Shown piece after piece: positions 45,917-54,725 of a stretch of 64,000 nt of DNA. Source of the stretch: Photobacterium sp. GB-56. GTDB taxonomy: Bacteria; Pseudomonadota; Gammaproteobacteria; Enterobacterales; Vibrionaceae. The stretch lies in contig NZ_PYNW01000003.1 in NCBI RefSeq assembly GCF_003026105.1, positions 62,001 to 126,000 of the forward strand, read 5' to 3'. The notes under the pieces were generated by a model that did no database searches, was not told the DNA's origin, and saw only the letters and a list, made by a program, of their open reading frames with translations. Each line of letters starts with the position of its first letter. Position 1 is the stretch's first letter. The translations under genes were made by a program, and so were the position numbers.

Positions 45917-46260
45917 GACTACTACCTATTTTAAAATATATTGTAATTATTTTTTACTGCGCGATGGCTCAAACCATAGCGCTACTTTTTCGGTATTCGC
46001 TGTATTGTACTTCTAGTAATTTTCCTGTGTCTACATTTCTATGCATTTAATTCTCTGATAATTGTTATTTATAAGTGTTTCATTATGACACTACTAAAAA
46101 TAGATATATCTACAAGTGAATAACTTCATATTTTAACGATGATTTATTGGTTGGAGATCGAAACGTAATATTTATACTCCCTCGTAATCAATTTTATTTT
46201 AGATGTAAAGACACAAGACATAGTGCCGAAATAAATAAGCATTATTTGTGATTAGTTTGG

Positions 46261-46322
46261 TGATGCAATAAGAAAGGGAAGATAGGCAGCAAGATGCAGC
46301 CTATTTGGAAATTATTGCATCA
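46261..46322. repeat. nested inverted repeat
   Basis: TGATGCAATAA (46261-46271) is perfectly inverted as TTATTGCATCA (46312-46322). Inside it ATAGGC (46282-46287) pairs with GCCTAT (46299-46304). The whole 62-base stretch can fold as one long stem-loop. It could be a folded RNA, a protein-binding site or a small palindromic element. Confidence 0.6.
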
Positions 46323-46460
46323 ATTATAACTGAGATTGAAACTGATTCTTCTTAATAGGAGGTAGTGCTTTCAGTAAATCTATAATCACAATCTGCAACA
46401 CTAGCCCCTTTATTTATTTCAATAGTTACATGTAATTTAATGCGTGACTTTCGCTGTTAT

Positions 46461-46570
46461 ATAGGTAGTGCCCTATTTCTTATTCCCATACGTAATAAAA
46501 GAGTTATGGGAATGTTTCTTTTGATATAAGTCGCAACAACCTAGTAATACTAGGTTCTTATTTTTTATTA
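46461..46570 (+). ncRNA. candidate structured small RNA ending in a terminator
   Basis: Three stem-loops follow one another: ATAGG/CCTAT (46461-46476), TTCCCATA/TATGGGAA (46483-46512), and AACCTAGT-AAT-ACTAGGTT (46538-46556), the last with a perfect 8-base stem followed by a T-rich tail. This terminator has no protein gene upstream on its strand within 500 bases, so it should end a non-coding transcript. The 5' end is unknown. Confidence 0.4.
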
Positions 46571-46732
46571 CTTCTTCATGGTTTTTTACTGAACGTTAAC
46601 ATTGCAATTTTCTGACAGGGTATTATCAATGGCAGAATGTTGCGAGTATTTATGACTTCATGGCTTAAGGTACGAGTAATTGCAGTTAGCCACAGAGTTA
46701 TCAGGCATAGTATTTATTATTAAGATGTATTT

Positions 46733-48367
46733 ATGAATGATAGAAGATTAGCGTTAAAAAAATTATCAGCATTAGTTGCGATGTCTCTGTTATCAGGCAA
46801 TAGCATTGCTCGTAGTTTAGGCGGCAATAACGAGTTAAGTAGTGATAAAGGTTACACTATTAACTATCCCGACTTTTCAGGTTCAGATGTGATTGAAATC
46901 TTCAAAAATTCACTGGGCTTTGCTTTGAATTTTATTCCTGAAGTTGGCGGTGTTGTGTCATTTCTCGTGCGTTTATTGTGGCCGTCACCGAAACAAGATG
47001 TTTGGGGGCAAATAAAAGACAAAGTAGAAGAATTAATTGATGAAAAATTAGATGAAGAGGTTTTTTCAAGATTAAGTACAGTAGTAGCAGGTATGAATCT
47101 CTCTCTAAAAAATTATTTAAAATTTGTCAAAGGCGCTTCTCCTGAGGAGATAACGTCTCTTATTATTGCGATAAATGATGACTTCATAAGAGAGGGCCCA
47201 GAGTTTCAACAAAAAGGCTATGAATATGTTTTGTTTCCATTATATGGTGTTTTCGCTTCGTTACATATGACTTTTTTAAGGGATGTTTTACTGCATCACA
47301 AAGACATTTTATCTCAAAATACGTATTACTTGTTAAAATCAGAAATGAAAAATTATAAAAAGCAATATTCTGATTACTTTAAACTGATGGTTAAAAACCA
47401 AAGAGATAAATTGGAAAAAAACAGTCCTCCTGTAGGTCAACATCGTACTGATACTTACAATTATTTTTTTGCGTCCAACGCCATCGCTGTAAAATATTGC
47501 GATGACTTTATACAAATGTTTGAGCAAATGGATATTGATGTTAATCCAAGATCATTTGTATTGGACTCAAGTAAATTTAATGACATTTACTCTCCAGCTT
47601 ACGGCACTGCGGATGATTGGGATCAAGAGTGTAATGAGGTTGCCCGTGGTGGAAGAGGGGTGATAGGAGGAGTATATAGACAGCCAACGCTATCTTTCAC
47701 TTCACTGTATCTTGATTACTTCGATGGGCGCCCAGTAAACTTAAACGTTTATTATCCTGATGGTAAGGGGCCTATTAATAATGATGGTCAGAGAGTAAAT
47801 AAAACAGATGTTATTGCTTATCCAGCATCAGGGGTTGAAACAAAAAATGTCACGATAGAGAGTATTGAAGATGAAGAATTTCCAATATCCTATGCGATTA
47901 TAAAGTCTCAGAGTCTCCCTTCACATTTAACGCTGTATGATATTCATGATAAAGATTATGAGTTATGGGATAGTTATGAGGCTCAATTCCAACAGGAACA
48001 TAAAGTCGCATTTTGTCCTCGTCGACTTTCTACGATGACAGCTTGGACTCATAGTGCCTATTTTCATCAGGCTATAGGTTGTTTGATTTTGGGCTTTACT
48101 TGGGTACCACCTAAAAATAAGAATGAAGAGTTCCTCCAGCAACATTACATATCATCCATTGAAGAGCCAGATCTTGACGTGTTAAGTGAAATTCATCAAT
48201 TAGATGCTTACTCGTGTATAACATCAGAACATGAAGCTGCTCGTGATGAGTTTTGGGCTTATGCAACAGATGATGATAGAGGTGATAGGCGCGGTGGCTC
48301 TATTGATGCATTGCCGATAGTTGGGCTGGCAGGAGCGGCGCTTTTAAAAGAAACGCTAAAGAAATAA
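46733..48367 (+). CDS. Tat-signal protein with insecticidal delta-endotoxin (Cry) domain I-like region
   Basis: A protein of 544 residues. The N-terminus, NDRRLALKKLSALVAMSLLS, fits a twin-arginine signal (RRxxLK then a hydrophobic stretch). Residues ~55-270 are helical and open with FALNFIPEVGGVVSFLVRLL followed by WPSPKQDVWGQIKDKVEELI-DEKL; this is the characteristic start of Cry toxin domain I (P.VGG, LxxLLWPS, W..., VEELIxxKI), the pore-forming helical bundle. The later part (~300-520) is beta-rich and I cannot match it to Cry domains II/III. The C-terminus has a hydrophobic stretch (LPIVGLAGAALL) and a basic tail. A pore-forming or antagonistic toxin is likely but unproven. The gene stands alone in a low-density accessory patch, and the upstream RNA terminator separates it from other transcription. 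Confidence 0.7.
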   Translation: MNDRRLALKKLSALVAMSLLSGNSIARSLGGNNELSSDKGYTINYPDFSGSDVIEIFKNSLGFALNFIPEVGGVVSFLVRLLWPSPKQDVWGQIKDKVEELIDEKLDEEVFSRLSTVVAGMNLSLKNYLKFVKGASPEEITSLIIAINDDFIREGPEFQQKGYEYVLFPLYGVFASLHMTFLRDVLLHHKDILSQNTYYLLKSEMKNYKKQYSDYFKLMVKNQRDKLEKNSPPVGQHRTDTYNYFFASNAIAVKYCDDFIQMFEQMDIDVNPRSFVLDSSKFNDIYSPAYGTADDWDQECNEVARGGRGVIGGVYRQPTLSFTSLYLDYFDGRPVNLNVYYPDGKGPINNDGQRVNKTDVIAYPASGVETKNVTIESIEDEEFPISYAIIKSQSLPSHLTLYDIHDKDYELWDSYEAQFQQEHKVAFCPRRLSTMTAWTHSAYFHQAIGCLILGFTWVPPKNKNEEFLQQHYISSIEEPDLDVLSEIHQLDAYSCITSEHEAARDEFWAYATDDDRGDRRGGSIDALPIVGLAGAALLKETLKK

Positions 48368-48435
48368 GGTAGTGTTTTAATTATGTTTTGGAGTGGCTTC
48401 TCCACTAAATGATTATTCAAAAGGTATTGTATTTG

Positions 48436-48457
48436 GAGAGTCATATTAATGACTCTC
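48436..48457. other. perfect 9-base hairpin after the Cry-like gene
   Basis: GAGAGTCAT (48436-48444) and ATGACTCTC (48449-48457) flank a four-base loop, with no T-run beside it. It may be a transcript-end structure for the Cry-like gene or for the convergent small membrane protein gene. Confidence 0.5.
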
Positions 48458-48547
48458 TAGATATTACAATGAAAAGAATACAAATACTGCTATCTATAAA
48501 TGTATAAAGTAAAAAGGAACCTGGCAGTATTTACGCTGTAAGATCCT

Positions 48548-48706
48548 CTAATCTTGCGTCTTAATTTGTTGTTCTTGTTTTTCTTTATTCTTCAGTTTTC
48601 TGTCTTGGTCGAAGTGCCACTTGATCGCAAAATATCCAGCAACCATTAACGCAATAACTTTAATCGCCATAGCGACATAAGGGAAAAAGTCTGTCCAGTG
48701 ATTCAT
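48548..48706 (-). CDS. small single-pass membrane protein, 52 residues
   Basis: This short gene reads MNHWTDFFPYVAMAIKVIAL, then MVAGYFAIKWHFDQDRKLKN, then KEKQEQQIKTQD. It has a good ribosome site (GGAGA) upstream of the ATG. One hydrophobic helix (~10-28) is followed by a strongly charged Lys/Gln/Glu tail, which predicts N-terminal insertion in the inner membrane with a cytoplasmic tail. I do not recognise a characterised family. It lies between the Cry-like gene and the MAPEG gene and has its own spacing on both sides. Confidence 0.8.
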   Translation of the reverse strand: MNHWTDFFPYVAMAIKVIALMVAGYFAIKWHFDQDRKLKNKEKQEQQIKTQD

Positions 48707-49038
48707 CGTAAATCTCCATTCCAACCGATATCAGATCAATAACAAAGAATGTGTTATCAATGAAATTCAATAAAATCTGTCATCGTTAAATTAATATCAA
48801 AAAATCGCATGCAAAATATCAAAATATATCCAATTACACATAGGATATGGTGCACAGATATAAAAATGGGTTGTATTTAATTGATATAAAAAGCCCCTCT
48901 AGTCACATATTTGGAATGAGGGGCAATGGTTATGATGAACCTAGACACTTGCATATAAATTTATAGTTACGCTAATGCTTTTTATCAAGTGCATTTATCA
49001 AGTTGCACCTTCAATCTACTTTTATGTCTTACTTTTGA
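48707..49038. other. 332-base gap with the MAPEG gene terminator
   Basis: Apart from the minus-strand terminator at 48886-48924 and the promoter region expected for the small membrane protein gene, nothing is recognisable; the sequence is AT-rich. Confidence 0.6.
48886..48924 (-). terminator. intrinsic terminator of the MAPEG gene
   Basis: GAGGGGC (48918-48924) and GCCCCTC (48893-48899) form a stem that on the minus strand is followed by TTTTTATATC. It sits 115 bases after the MAPEG stop codon. Confidence 0.85.
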
Positions 49039-49428
49039 TTAACTCGACAGGCACTGTCCCATAATGATAAATGAGCAGCCGATTGCTATCGTCCAAGCGA
49101 TGGAACGCAAAACACCGAGATTTATTAGATACAGTATGTGGTAGACAACTCTAAAGCTAATGTGGAGAAGTGCCAATAACTGAATTTTTTCATTTGTGGT
49201 GCCTGTTGCGATTGCTAACAAAACGGCCATGGAAAAAATAATCAGTGATTCAAAGGCATTTTGATGTGCTGCTAATGCTCGCGCACCAAAACCATGCAAT
49301 TTTGCTTGTTGGTCTCGGGGATGGTTATTATCGTAGCCTCCCACTTTATGCATTGCGACGGCGAGAGGTATTTTGGCTATGTAAGGAAGTAATGCTGCGG
49401 CAATTAAACTATAAATTAAAATATCCAA
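49039..49428 (-). CDS. MAPEG family membrane protein
   Basis: A protein of 129 residues with four predicted membrane helices (~3-20, 58-77, 82-100, 107-125). The family signature is seen as RALAAHQNAFESLIIF (~50-65) after the polar loop GGYDNNHPRDQ. MAPEG proteins are trimeric membrane proteins related to microsomal glutathione transferases; bacterial members of this size are mostly uncharacterised. It is divergent from msrA with a 243-base gap between them. The assignment to the family is firm; a glutathione-linked activity is only inferred. Confidence 0.88.
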   Translation of the reverse strand: MDILIYSLIAAALLPYIAKIPLAVAMHKVGGYDNNHPRDQQAKLHGFGARALAAHQNAFESLIIFSMAVLLAIATGTTNEKIQLLALLHISFRVVYHILYLINLGVLRSIAWTIAIGCSFIIMGQCLSS

Positions 49429-49671
49429 TGAATCGTCCCTGATTTTATCAACTCGCTATTTGATTTTATATTAATAGGTATACTTGTTCTTTACCGTGAT
49501 CATCAGTCAATTAGGTATATGAAGGCAGAATCTATTGCTAAATGAAGACTTTTCTTGAGGGCGTTGAAATAAGTTTTTAGCTGTTTTTCAATCACAAATA
49601 CTGTTCATCCCTGACGATTTATTGATAGGGTATATATTGAATTAGGATTTAAGAAAGCGAAGGAGTTAACG

Positions 49672-50169
49672 ATGGCACAACAAAAAGCGATACTTGCTGG
49701 CGGCTGTTTCTGGGGGATGCAAGATCTTATTCGTCGTCAAACTGGGGTGATAACAACCCGCGTTGGCTATACGGGCGGTGATGTGGCAAATGCAACTTAT
49801 CCCAATCATGGTACTCATGCTGAAGCGATTGAAATAACTTTTGATGATGACCAAACCAGTTTTGAAAATATTTTGGCGTACTTCTTTCAAATTCATGATC
49901 CAACAACGACCAATCGCCAAGGTAATGATATCGGTACTTCTTATCGCTCTGCGATTTTCTATACTTCAGAGGCGCAAAAAAACACGGCCCAAGATTTGAT
50001 TAAGCGTATCAATGCTTCTGGCATTTGGCCGGGAACGGTAGTAACAGAAGTCGTGCCAGCAAGTGATTTTTGGCAAGCAGAGCCAGAACACCAAGATTAT
50101 TTACTTCACCGACCTAATGGCTATACCTGTCATTTTCCGCGTCCTGATTGGGTATTACCTGAAGAATAA
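49672..50169 (+). CDS. msrA: peptide methionine sulfoxide reductase MsrA
   Basis: A protein of 165 residues that reduces methionine-S-sulfoxide in proteins with thioredoxin as donor. It has the catalytic GCFWG motif with Cys12, [50 protein letters not shown] and EPEHQDYL, all in the family order. The length and compact form match the short MsrA class of cytoplasmic enzymes. A second cysteine in YTCHFPR near the C-terminus may act in resolving the sulfenic intermediate. A good ribosome site (AAGGAG) precedes the ATG. It is monocistronic. Confidence 0.95.
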   Translation: MAQQKAILAGGCFWGMQDLIRRQTGVITTRVGYTGGDVANATYPNHGTHAEAIEITFDDDQTSFENILAYFFQIHDPTTTNRQGNDIGTSYRSAIFYTSEAQKNTAQDLIKRINASGIWPGTVVTEVVPASDFWQAEPEHQDYLLHRPNGYTCHFPRPDWVLPEE

Positions 50170-50283
50170 AGGTGAAGCGAAGTCATTTTTTGAGTATTAA
50201 TATTACTTTTTTAGGATGAGACTTTTTTTATTTTTAGGCTTACATTCAGTGTCAGATATTTAAGAGAATTACTGAGGTGTATC

Positions 50284-50565
50284 ATGAGCTTAAAAATCAA
50301 ATGTGAACATATGGAACTAACTGATTCAATCAAAGCAGTAGTATCTGATTATATTGAAAAGATGATGGTTATCGATCCTGAATTTAAACATCTTCATGTG
50401 GATATCATCAAAGAAGATACAGGCTATGCTGTTGATTTGAAAATGGATACTGAAGTATTCCATAAAGTGAGTGCTAAAGCGCATAACGTAAATTTAGAAG
50501 AATGTATTAAAGAAGCATTTTTCCATTTTGAAAAAGTGGTTGAGAAGAAAGCAGCGCATCAATAA
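50284..50565 (+). CDS. HPF/RaiA-family ribosome-associated protein
   Basis: A protein of 93 residues with the S30AE-type fold, seen as KCEHMELTDSIKAVVSDYIEK (trimmed here to the start of helix 1) and VSAKAHNVNLEECIKEAF. Short HPF and RaiA proteins bind the small subunit in stationary phase or stress to silence or dimerise ribosomes. The match is clear, but whether this is the main HPF or a paralogue cannot be decided, since the rpoN-linked hpf neighbourhood is absent. The ribosome site GAGGTG precedes the ATG. Confidence 0.85.
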   Translation: MSLKIKCEHMELTDSIKAVVSDYIEKMMVIDPEFKHLHVDIIKEDTGYAVDLKMDTEVFHKVSAKAHNVNLEECIKEAFFHFEKVVEKKAAHQ

Positions 50566-50598
50566 TTTCATGCGATTGCATTTCTTGTCATCAAAATT

Positions 50599-50624
50599 AA
50601 AGGCTCGTAATGAGCCTTTTTTAT
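50599..50624 (+). terminator. intrinsic terminator
   Basis: AAAGGCTC (50599-50606) pairs with GAGCCTTT (50612-50619), followed by a T-run. It ends the HPF-like gene. Confidence 0.92.
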
Positions 50625-50838
50625 TGTCTGCCTATTACGGTTATTGCTCTTAAATGTATGCAATACCCAATCACATAATGATAAATTTAATTCTATGTTT
50701 ATTGTCAAAGCCCTTATACTGTTTGAATAGTAAAGGTTAAATCATCTATCGCGTTAAATATTCAGCTTCAAGTCATTGTTTAGCGAATAAGATAAGATTG
50801 TTATCTCTTTTATAACGTATATTTTGGGGAGTTATATG

Positions 50839-51384
50839 ATGAAATCACTATTATTGGTTGCGCTATCTATTCTCGCTTTTCAAGCACATGCACAAGATAG
50901 GTATGTGTGTAAAAGTGATCATTCTGAGCGTGTCATCGAAGTTGTTTATGCTAATCCAAATAGCAAAGTACCGTGTGAAGTTCGCTATACTAAGCCGGAA
51001 GGCACTGCTGTATTATGGGATGCGAAACATGAGGTCGGTTACTGTGAAGAAAAAGCGAAATCTTTTGCTGAAAAATTAACCAGCTTAGGGATGTCATGCT
51101 CTGGCGTCGATGTCGCATCAAGCGCTCCTGTTGTAACGGAACAGCCTACAGAGGCACAAACCCAACAAGATTCAGCTACACCTTTAGCAGCACCTTTAAT
51201 CGATACTCCAACATCTTCAACGCCAGAATCTACCAATGCAGCGCCAGTTGTAGAATCACAAACGCATGCTGACTCACCAACAGCAACGCAAATTCAGCAA
51301 GATGCGGCAGCACCCTTAGTTGATACTCCAACCTCTTCAACACCCGCATCTGCAACAGAAGCAGCACCATCTCAAGCGGAATAG
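50839..51384 (+). CDS. secreted protein with Pro/Thr/Ala-rich repeated tail
   Basis: A protein of 181 residues from the ATG at 50839 (GGGGAG seven bases upstream); another ATG directly before it is possible. The signal peptide is cleaved after AHA (~residue 19). The globular part (~20-97) has four cysteines, seen in RYVCKSDHSERVIEV, VPCEVRY, VGYCEEKAKSFAEKL and MSCSG. The tail (~98-181) is low in complexity and contains DTPTSSTP twice with similar flanks, an internal duplication. The function is unknown; a periplasmic location is likely. Confidence 0.8.
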   Translation: MKSLLLVALSILAFQAHAQDRYVCKSDHSERVIEVVYANPNSKVPCEVRYTKPEGTAVLWDAKHEVGYCEEKAKSFAEKLTSLGMSCSGVDVASSAPVVTEQPTEAQTQQDSATPLAAPLIDTPTSSTPESTNAAPVVESQTHADSPTATQIQQDAAAPLVDTPTSSTPASATEAAPSQAE

Positions 51385-51506
51385 GTCCGTTATTCATGGT
51401 TGATATAAATTGAGTGGGTACTAACTTTCTCGCTCATTTTATTTCAATGTGATAATGGATAACATGGTTAAACTATTTTAGAAATAAATAACACTGTTTG
51501 AGATTT

Positions 51507-52247
51507 ATGAGTTTTGAAGAAAAACCTTACCTACGAGAAATCGCTTTAAAGCGCGAAAAAATTGATAATTACGATCAATTTCCGTTTTGTATTCCAGCCC
51601 TCAAAGCGTTAGATGTCATTGAATTTCATCCTGATGTTACTTTTTTTGTCGGTGAAAATGGTTCAGGAAAATCTACGCTAATTGAAGCGATTGCAGTCGC
51701 GATGGGGCTTAATGCGGAAGGGGGGAACAAGAATACCGGTTTTGCTACCGCGCAAACGCATTCTGAGTTAGATCGCTACATTAAAACCGTGAAAAGTTTT
51801 AAACGCCCGAAAGACTTCTATTTTTTAAGGGCTGAGAGTTTTTATAATGTTGCCACTTATTTAGATCAGCTTATGCCGCCACCGTTGCAAGGTTATGGTG
51901 GGCAATCACTACACCATCAATCTCATGGTGAATCTTTCATGGCAACGATCTCTAATAAGTTACGCGGTAATGGTTTATACATTATGGATGAGCCCGAAGC
52001 TGCTCTCTCACCTGCTAGACAAATGGCTGCGCTTTCAGAAATGCATCGCTTAGTTGAAGCAGGTTCGCAATTTATTATTGCTACTCACTCACCGATTTTA
52101 TTGGCCTACCCAAGAGCTAAAATCTATCAGTTCAGTGATAGTGGCATCGATGAAACAACGTATGAGGATACCGAGCATTATGAGATCACTCGAAACTTCC
52201 TGAATCACCATCAGCAGATGATGAAAATCTTAATGGAAGAAGAGTAA
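51507..52247 (+). CDS. AAA/ABC-type ATPase (COG3910-like)
   Basis: A protein of 246 residues from the ATG at 51507; an upstream TTG adds three residues. It has Walker A GENGSGKST (49-57), a signature-like SHGE segment (~144-147), Walker B LYIMDEPEAALS (Asp161-Glu162) and a switch IIATHSP. This is a single ABC-type head domain without coiled-coil arms or membrane partner, the pattern of the soluble COG3910 group related to RecF/SMC ATPases. Its substrate is unknown. It lies 122 bases after the secreted P/T/A-rich protein gene and is convergent with the LysR gene. Confidence 0.88.
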   Translation: MSFEEKPYLREIALKREKIDNYDQFPFCIPALKALDVIEFHPDVTFFVGENGSGKSTLIEAIAVAMGLNAEGGNKNTGFATAQTHSELDRYIKTVKSFKRPKDFYFLRAESFYNVATYLDQLMPPPLQGYGGQSLHHQSHGESFMATISNKLRGNGLYIMDEPEAALSPARQMAALSEMHRLVEAGSQFIIATHSPILLAYPRAKIYQFSDSGIDETTYEDTEHYEITRNFLNHHQQMMKILMEEE

Positions 52248-52285
52248 TTGAGCTTAATATTGCTTGATGAATCGCTTAAGTTTAC

Positions 52286-53155
52286 CTATTCAAGTTTACT
52301 TTGAATAAAGTTAATAAAACAGCGAGTCTTGGCGGGTAGTAACCGTGTTTCGGTTATGGCGTATATCGGCACAGGAGAACTTTGCCAGTCCGGTAATATG
52401 CGTTGTAATGTTCCTTGCGCTAACTCAGCTGTGATCATTTCTTGTGGAAGTAATCCCAATCCCATATTGAGCACTATTAATTGCTTGATCATGCCAATAC
52501 TATTTACAAATAGCTTACTGTTTACCTTAATATCTGCCGATTTATCTTTGCTATGTAATGCCCAATGGGCTGACTTTACGATACTAAAACACTGATGTTG
52601 AGCAAGTTCGTCTGGTGATTGTGGTTCGCCATATTGTGCCAAATAAGCGGGAGAACCATAAACATAGTGATGGAAGTTAGCGAGTTTACGAGCAATTAAG
52701 CTTGAGCTTTCACTTTCACCTGCTCGAATTGCTACGTCGAAATATTCCGATGTCATATCCACACGCCGTGAAGATAAATCAAATTCCAATTCAATATCGG
52801 GATATTGTTTTGAAAATTCGGGTAGTAATGGCGCAATGAAGTGGGTCGCAAAATCAATAGGGGCAGACACGCGAACCGTACCACTAGGATTTTCTGCTAT
52901 ATCACTCAATTGTTGATGGGCGAGTTTGGCTTCTTCAACAATACGACGACAACGCTCGTAATACAGTTGACCGGCCTCTGTGAGTTCAATTTTTCGTGTT
53001 GTACGGTGGAGCAAACGCAGCCCAATGGCTTTTTCTAATGCACTGATGCGTCTTGAAAGGGTGGAATTAGGCACTCCAGTAATCTCTGCGGCTTGGCGAA
53101 AGCTCATTACGTTGGCGACTTCTACAAATAACGCCATATCATCGAGTGATTTCAT
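52286..53155 (-). CDS. LysR-family transcriptional regulator
   Basis: A protein of 289 residues with an N-terminal winged helix-turn-helix (SFRQAAEITGVPNSTLSRRI, ~18-37), a linker helix and a substrate-binding domain (~90-289). It is of the CrgA/AaeR-like branch, judged by LSRRISALEKAIGLRLLHRT and the GTVRVSAP start of the effector domain. It is divergent from the NAD(P)-binding gene with 68 bases between the starts, the usual layout for a LysR protein that controls its neighbour and itself. The effector is unknown. Confidence 0.92.
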   Translation of the reverse strand: MKSLDDMALFVEVANVMSFRQAAEITGVPNSTLSRRISALEKAIGLRLLHRTTRKIELTEAGQLYYERCRRIVEEAKLAHQQLSDIAENPSGTVRVSAPIDFATHFIAPLLPEFSKQYPDIELEFDLSSRRVDMTSEYFDVAIRAGESESSSLIARKLANFHHYVYGSPAYLAQYGEPQSPDELAQHQCFSIVKSAHWALHSKDKSADIKVNSKLFVNSIGMIKQLIVLNMGLGLLPQEMITAELAQGTLQRILPDWQSSPVPIYAITETRLLPAKTRCFINFIQSKLE

Positions 53156-53223
53156 AATTATCCCATTTTTGAATCAATCATTTCCATTTTATAGTATTTA
53201 ATCCAAATATAGAATTATATAAC

Positions 53224-54162
53224 ATGGCTTCAACGTCAGAGATTAACGAGAAAATGATTATGCAAACTCAAAAGAAGAAAGTACTTGTTGTTGGTGCCAC
53301 AGGTTTCCTAGGTCGTAAAATTTTACGTAGTTTAATGCAGCATTCAAACGTCGATATTAAAGCGATGTCACGCCGTGGTGCACCAAAAGGTGAATTTTCA
53401 GAGCTAGAGTGGGTACAGGCTGACATGATGGATCCTGCTTCTTTAGATGCTGCATTACAAGGTGTGGATGTTGTGATTAGCTCTGCTAACGGTTATATGA
53501 AAGAGAGCCTTGATGCCGATTTCCAAGGCAATAAAAATCTCGCAGAAGCAGCAGCACGAGCAAACATTGAACGCTTTGTTTTCTTGAGTATTGTTAATAG
53601 CGATGAAGCGCAAAGCGTGCCACATTTTCATGCTAAAAAAGTTGCAGAAGATGTGATTAAGCAAGTCGGCATTCCTTATGTATTTGTGCGTGCACCAGCG
53701 TTTTTAGATCAAACGTCTGATTACATTGCGGATGGCTTTAAAGCGGGTCGTTTTTACGCAATTGGCGATACAACGACCAAGTGGTCGTACATTTTGACTG
53801 ATGATTTAGCTGATTATCTTGCTAAAGCTGCCGCATTTGAAGGTGATGAAATCAATAATAAATCGATTGATGTAGGTTGGAGTGATGGTGCTAAAAGCCA
53901 AGCGGAATTGGTGCAATTAATTAGTGAAGTGACTGGTAAGAAGTTATCAACATGGACTGTGCCATGGTTTGTTTTCCAATTACTTGTTCGCCCAATCAAA
54001 CTATTCAGTGAGCTTGGCTATGATATGCTTGAAATGTTCTTGTTCTTCAAAAAAGGGCGTTTTGTTGCTGATATTAGCGATCAAGAACGTTTCTTTGGCC
54101 CTGCGCCATTAGCAAAAGAGGTGATCACTCGTTGGGCTAAGAATAATAAGTTCATTGATTAA
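53224..54162 (+). CDS. NAD(P)-binding atypical short-chain dehydrogenase (NmrA-like)
   Basis: A protein of 312 residues. The Rossmann motif VLVVGATGFLGRKIL is at ~20-34, followed by EWVQADMMDPASLDAALQGVD, typical of atypical SDR/NmrA-type proteins. These use NAD(P)(H) for reduction of small quinone-like substrates or act as redox sensors. The start is uncertain: the first ATG lacks a ribosome site, and ATGs at 53254 and 53260 would give the more common short N-terminus. The C-terminal third carries a hydrophobic stretch (WFVFQLLVRPIKLF). It is probably controlled by the divergent LysR gene. Confidence 0.85.
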   Translation: MASTSEINEKMIMQTQKKKVLVVGATGFLGRKILRSLMQHSNVDIKAMSRRGAPKGEFSELEWVQADMMDPASLDAALQGVDVVISSANGYMKESLDADFQGNKNLAEAAARANIERFVFLSIVNSDEAQSVPHFHAKKVAEDVIKQVGIPYVFVRAPAFLDQTSDYIADGFKAGRFYAIGDTTTKWSYILTDDLADYLAKAAAFEGDEINNKSIDVGWSDGAKSQAELVQLISEVTGKKLSTWTVPWFVFQLLVRPIKLFSELGYDMLEMFLFFKKGRFVADISDQERFFGPAPLAKEVITRWAKNNKFID

Positions 54163-54181
54163 CATACAACGTTTTCAATAG

Positions 54182-54210
54182 AAGCTGACTTAATGCCAGC
54201 TTTTTTATTA
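54182..54210 (+). terminator. intrinsic terminator
   Basis: AAGCTG (54182-54187) pairs with CAGCTT (54197-54202), followed by TTTTTTATTA. It ends the SDR gene. Confidence 0.85.
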
Positions 54211-54725
54211 TTGGTTTTATTCACTGTCATCAAAGGCATAAATCCAACCAATAATGAAATTCAATTTTGCAAATAAAGATTAAAGAAAAATAGGAATGAT
54301 TTCTATTTTAATACGGCAATTTTTTCTGAGGAGTAGGATAACCACTCTCCGTTTTATCATTTTTTGATTATTTTTATTATTAGTCAATTTCGTGAAAATT
54401 AAGCTGTTGATAGTAGTTATATTATCCATTTTCAACGATGTTTATTTTTTCATAACTGCTCATACTAAGTAAATTTTTCTCTTATTTTGTTTGCTTGTTT
54501 AAATTTAAATGTTAATAGAAAGAGAATTTATTTAAATGTTAATGGTTTTATGTGCTTTATGCATAGACTAAATGCAGATGTATCATTTTACTGAGAATTA
54601 CCGCTGTAGTAATTTCATTCAATATTAGTTAATTGCCTTAGTTCTTATTTTAAAAGCTACTTAAATTTAACTGCTTATTTAGTGATTTTTAATATAAGTA
54701 TTAATTATTATTGGAATATGAATCA
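54211..54725. other. long AT-rich upstream region of the reductase gene
   Basis: About 515 bases without a gene. I looked for FNR-, ArcA- and CRP-like palindromes, since this class of reductase is often induced without oxygen, and found none convincing by eye. The promoter must lie here but cannot be placed. Confidence 0.5.

Larger units (their letters stand above)
45917..46732. other. 816-base gap rich in inverted repeats
   Basis: No convincing coding region is seen. Near the KAP start is a hairpin, GCGCGATGG/CCATAGCGC (45959-45967, 45974-45982; one mismatch), 43 bases upstream of that ATG. Further right lie the nested inverted repeat at 46261-46322 and the candidate structured RNA at 46461-46570. 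The promoters of both flanking genes must be in this gap, but I cannot place them. Confidence 0.6.

Noticed and set aside
48339..48364. LP-x-x-G-like motif, hydrophobic stretch and basic tail at the end of the Cry-like protein as a sorting signal
   Set aside because: The hydrophobic part is short and no sortase or exosortase is in the window; kept only as a remark in the gene entry.
54211..54725. Possible anaerobic regulator (FNR-type) site before the reductase gene
   Set aside because: No half-site pair close to TTGAT-N4-ATCAA was found by eye.
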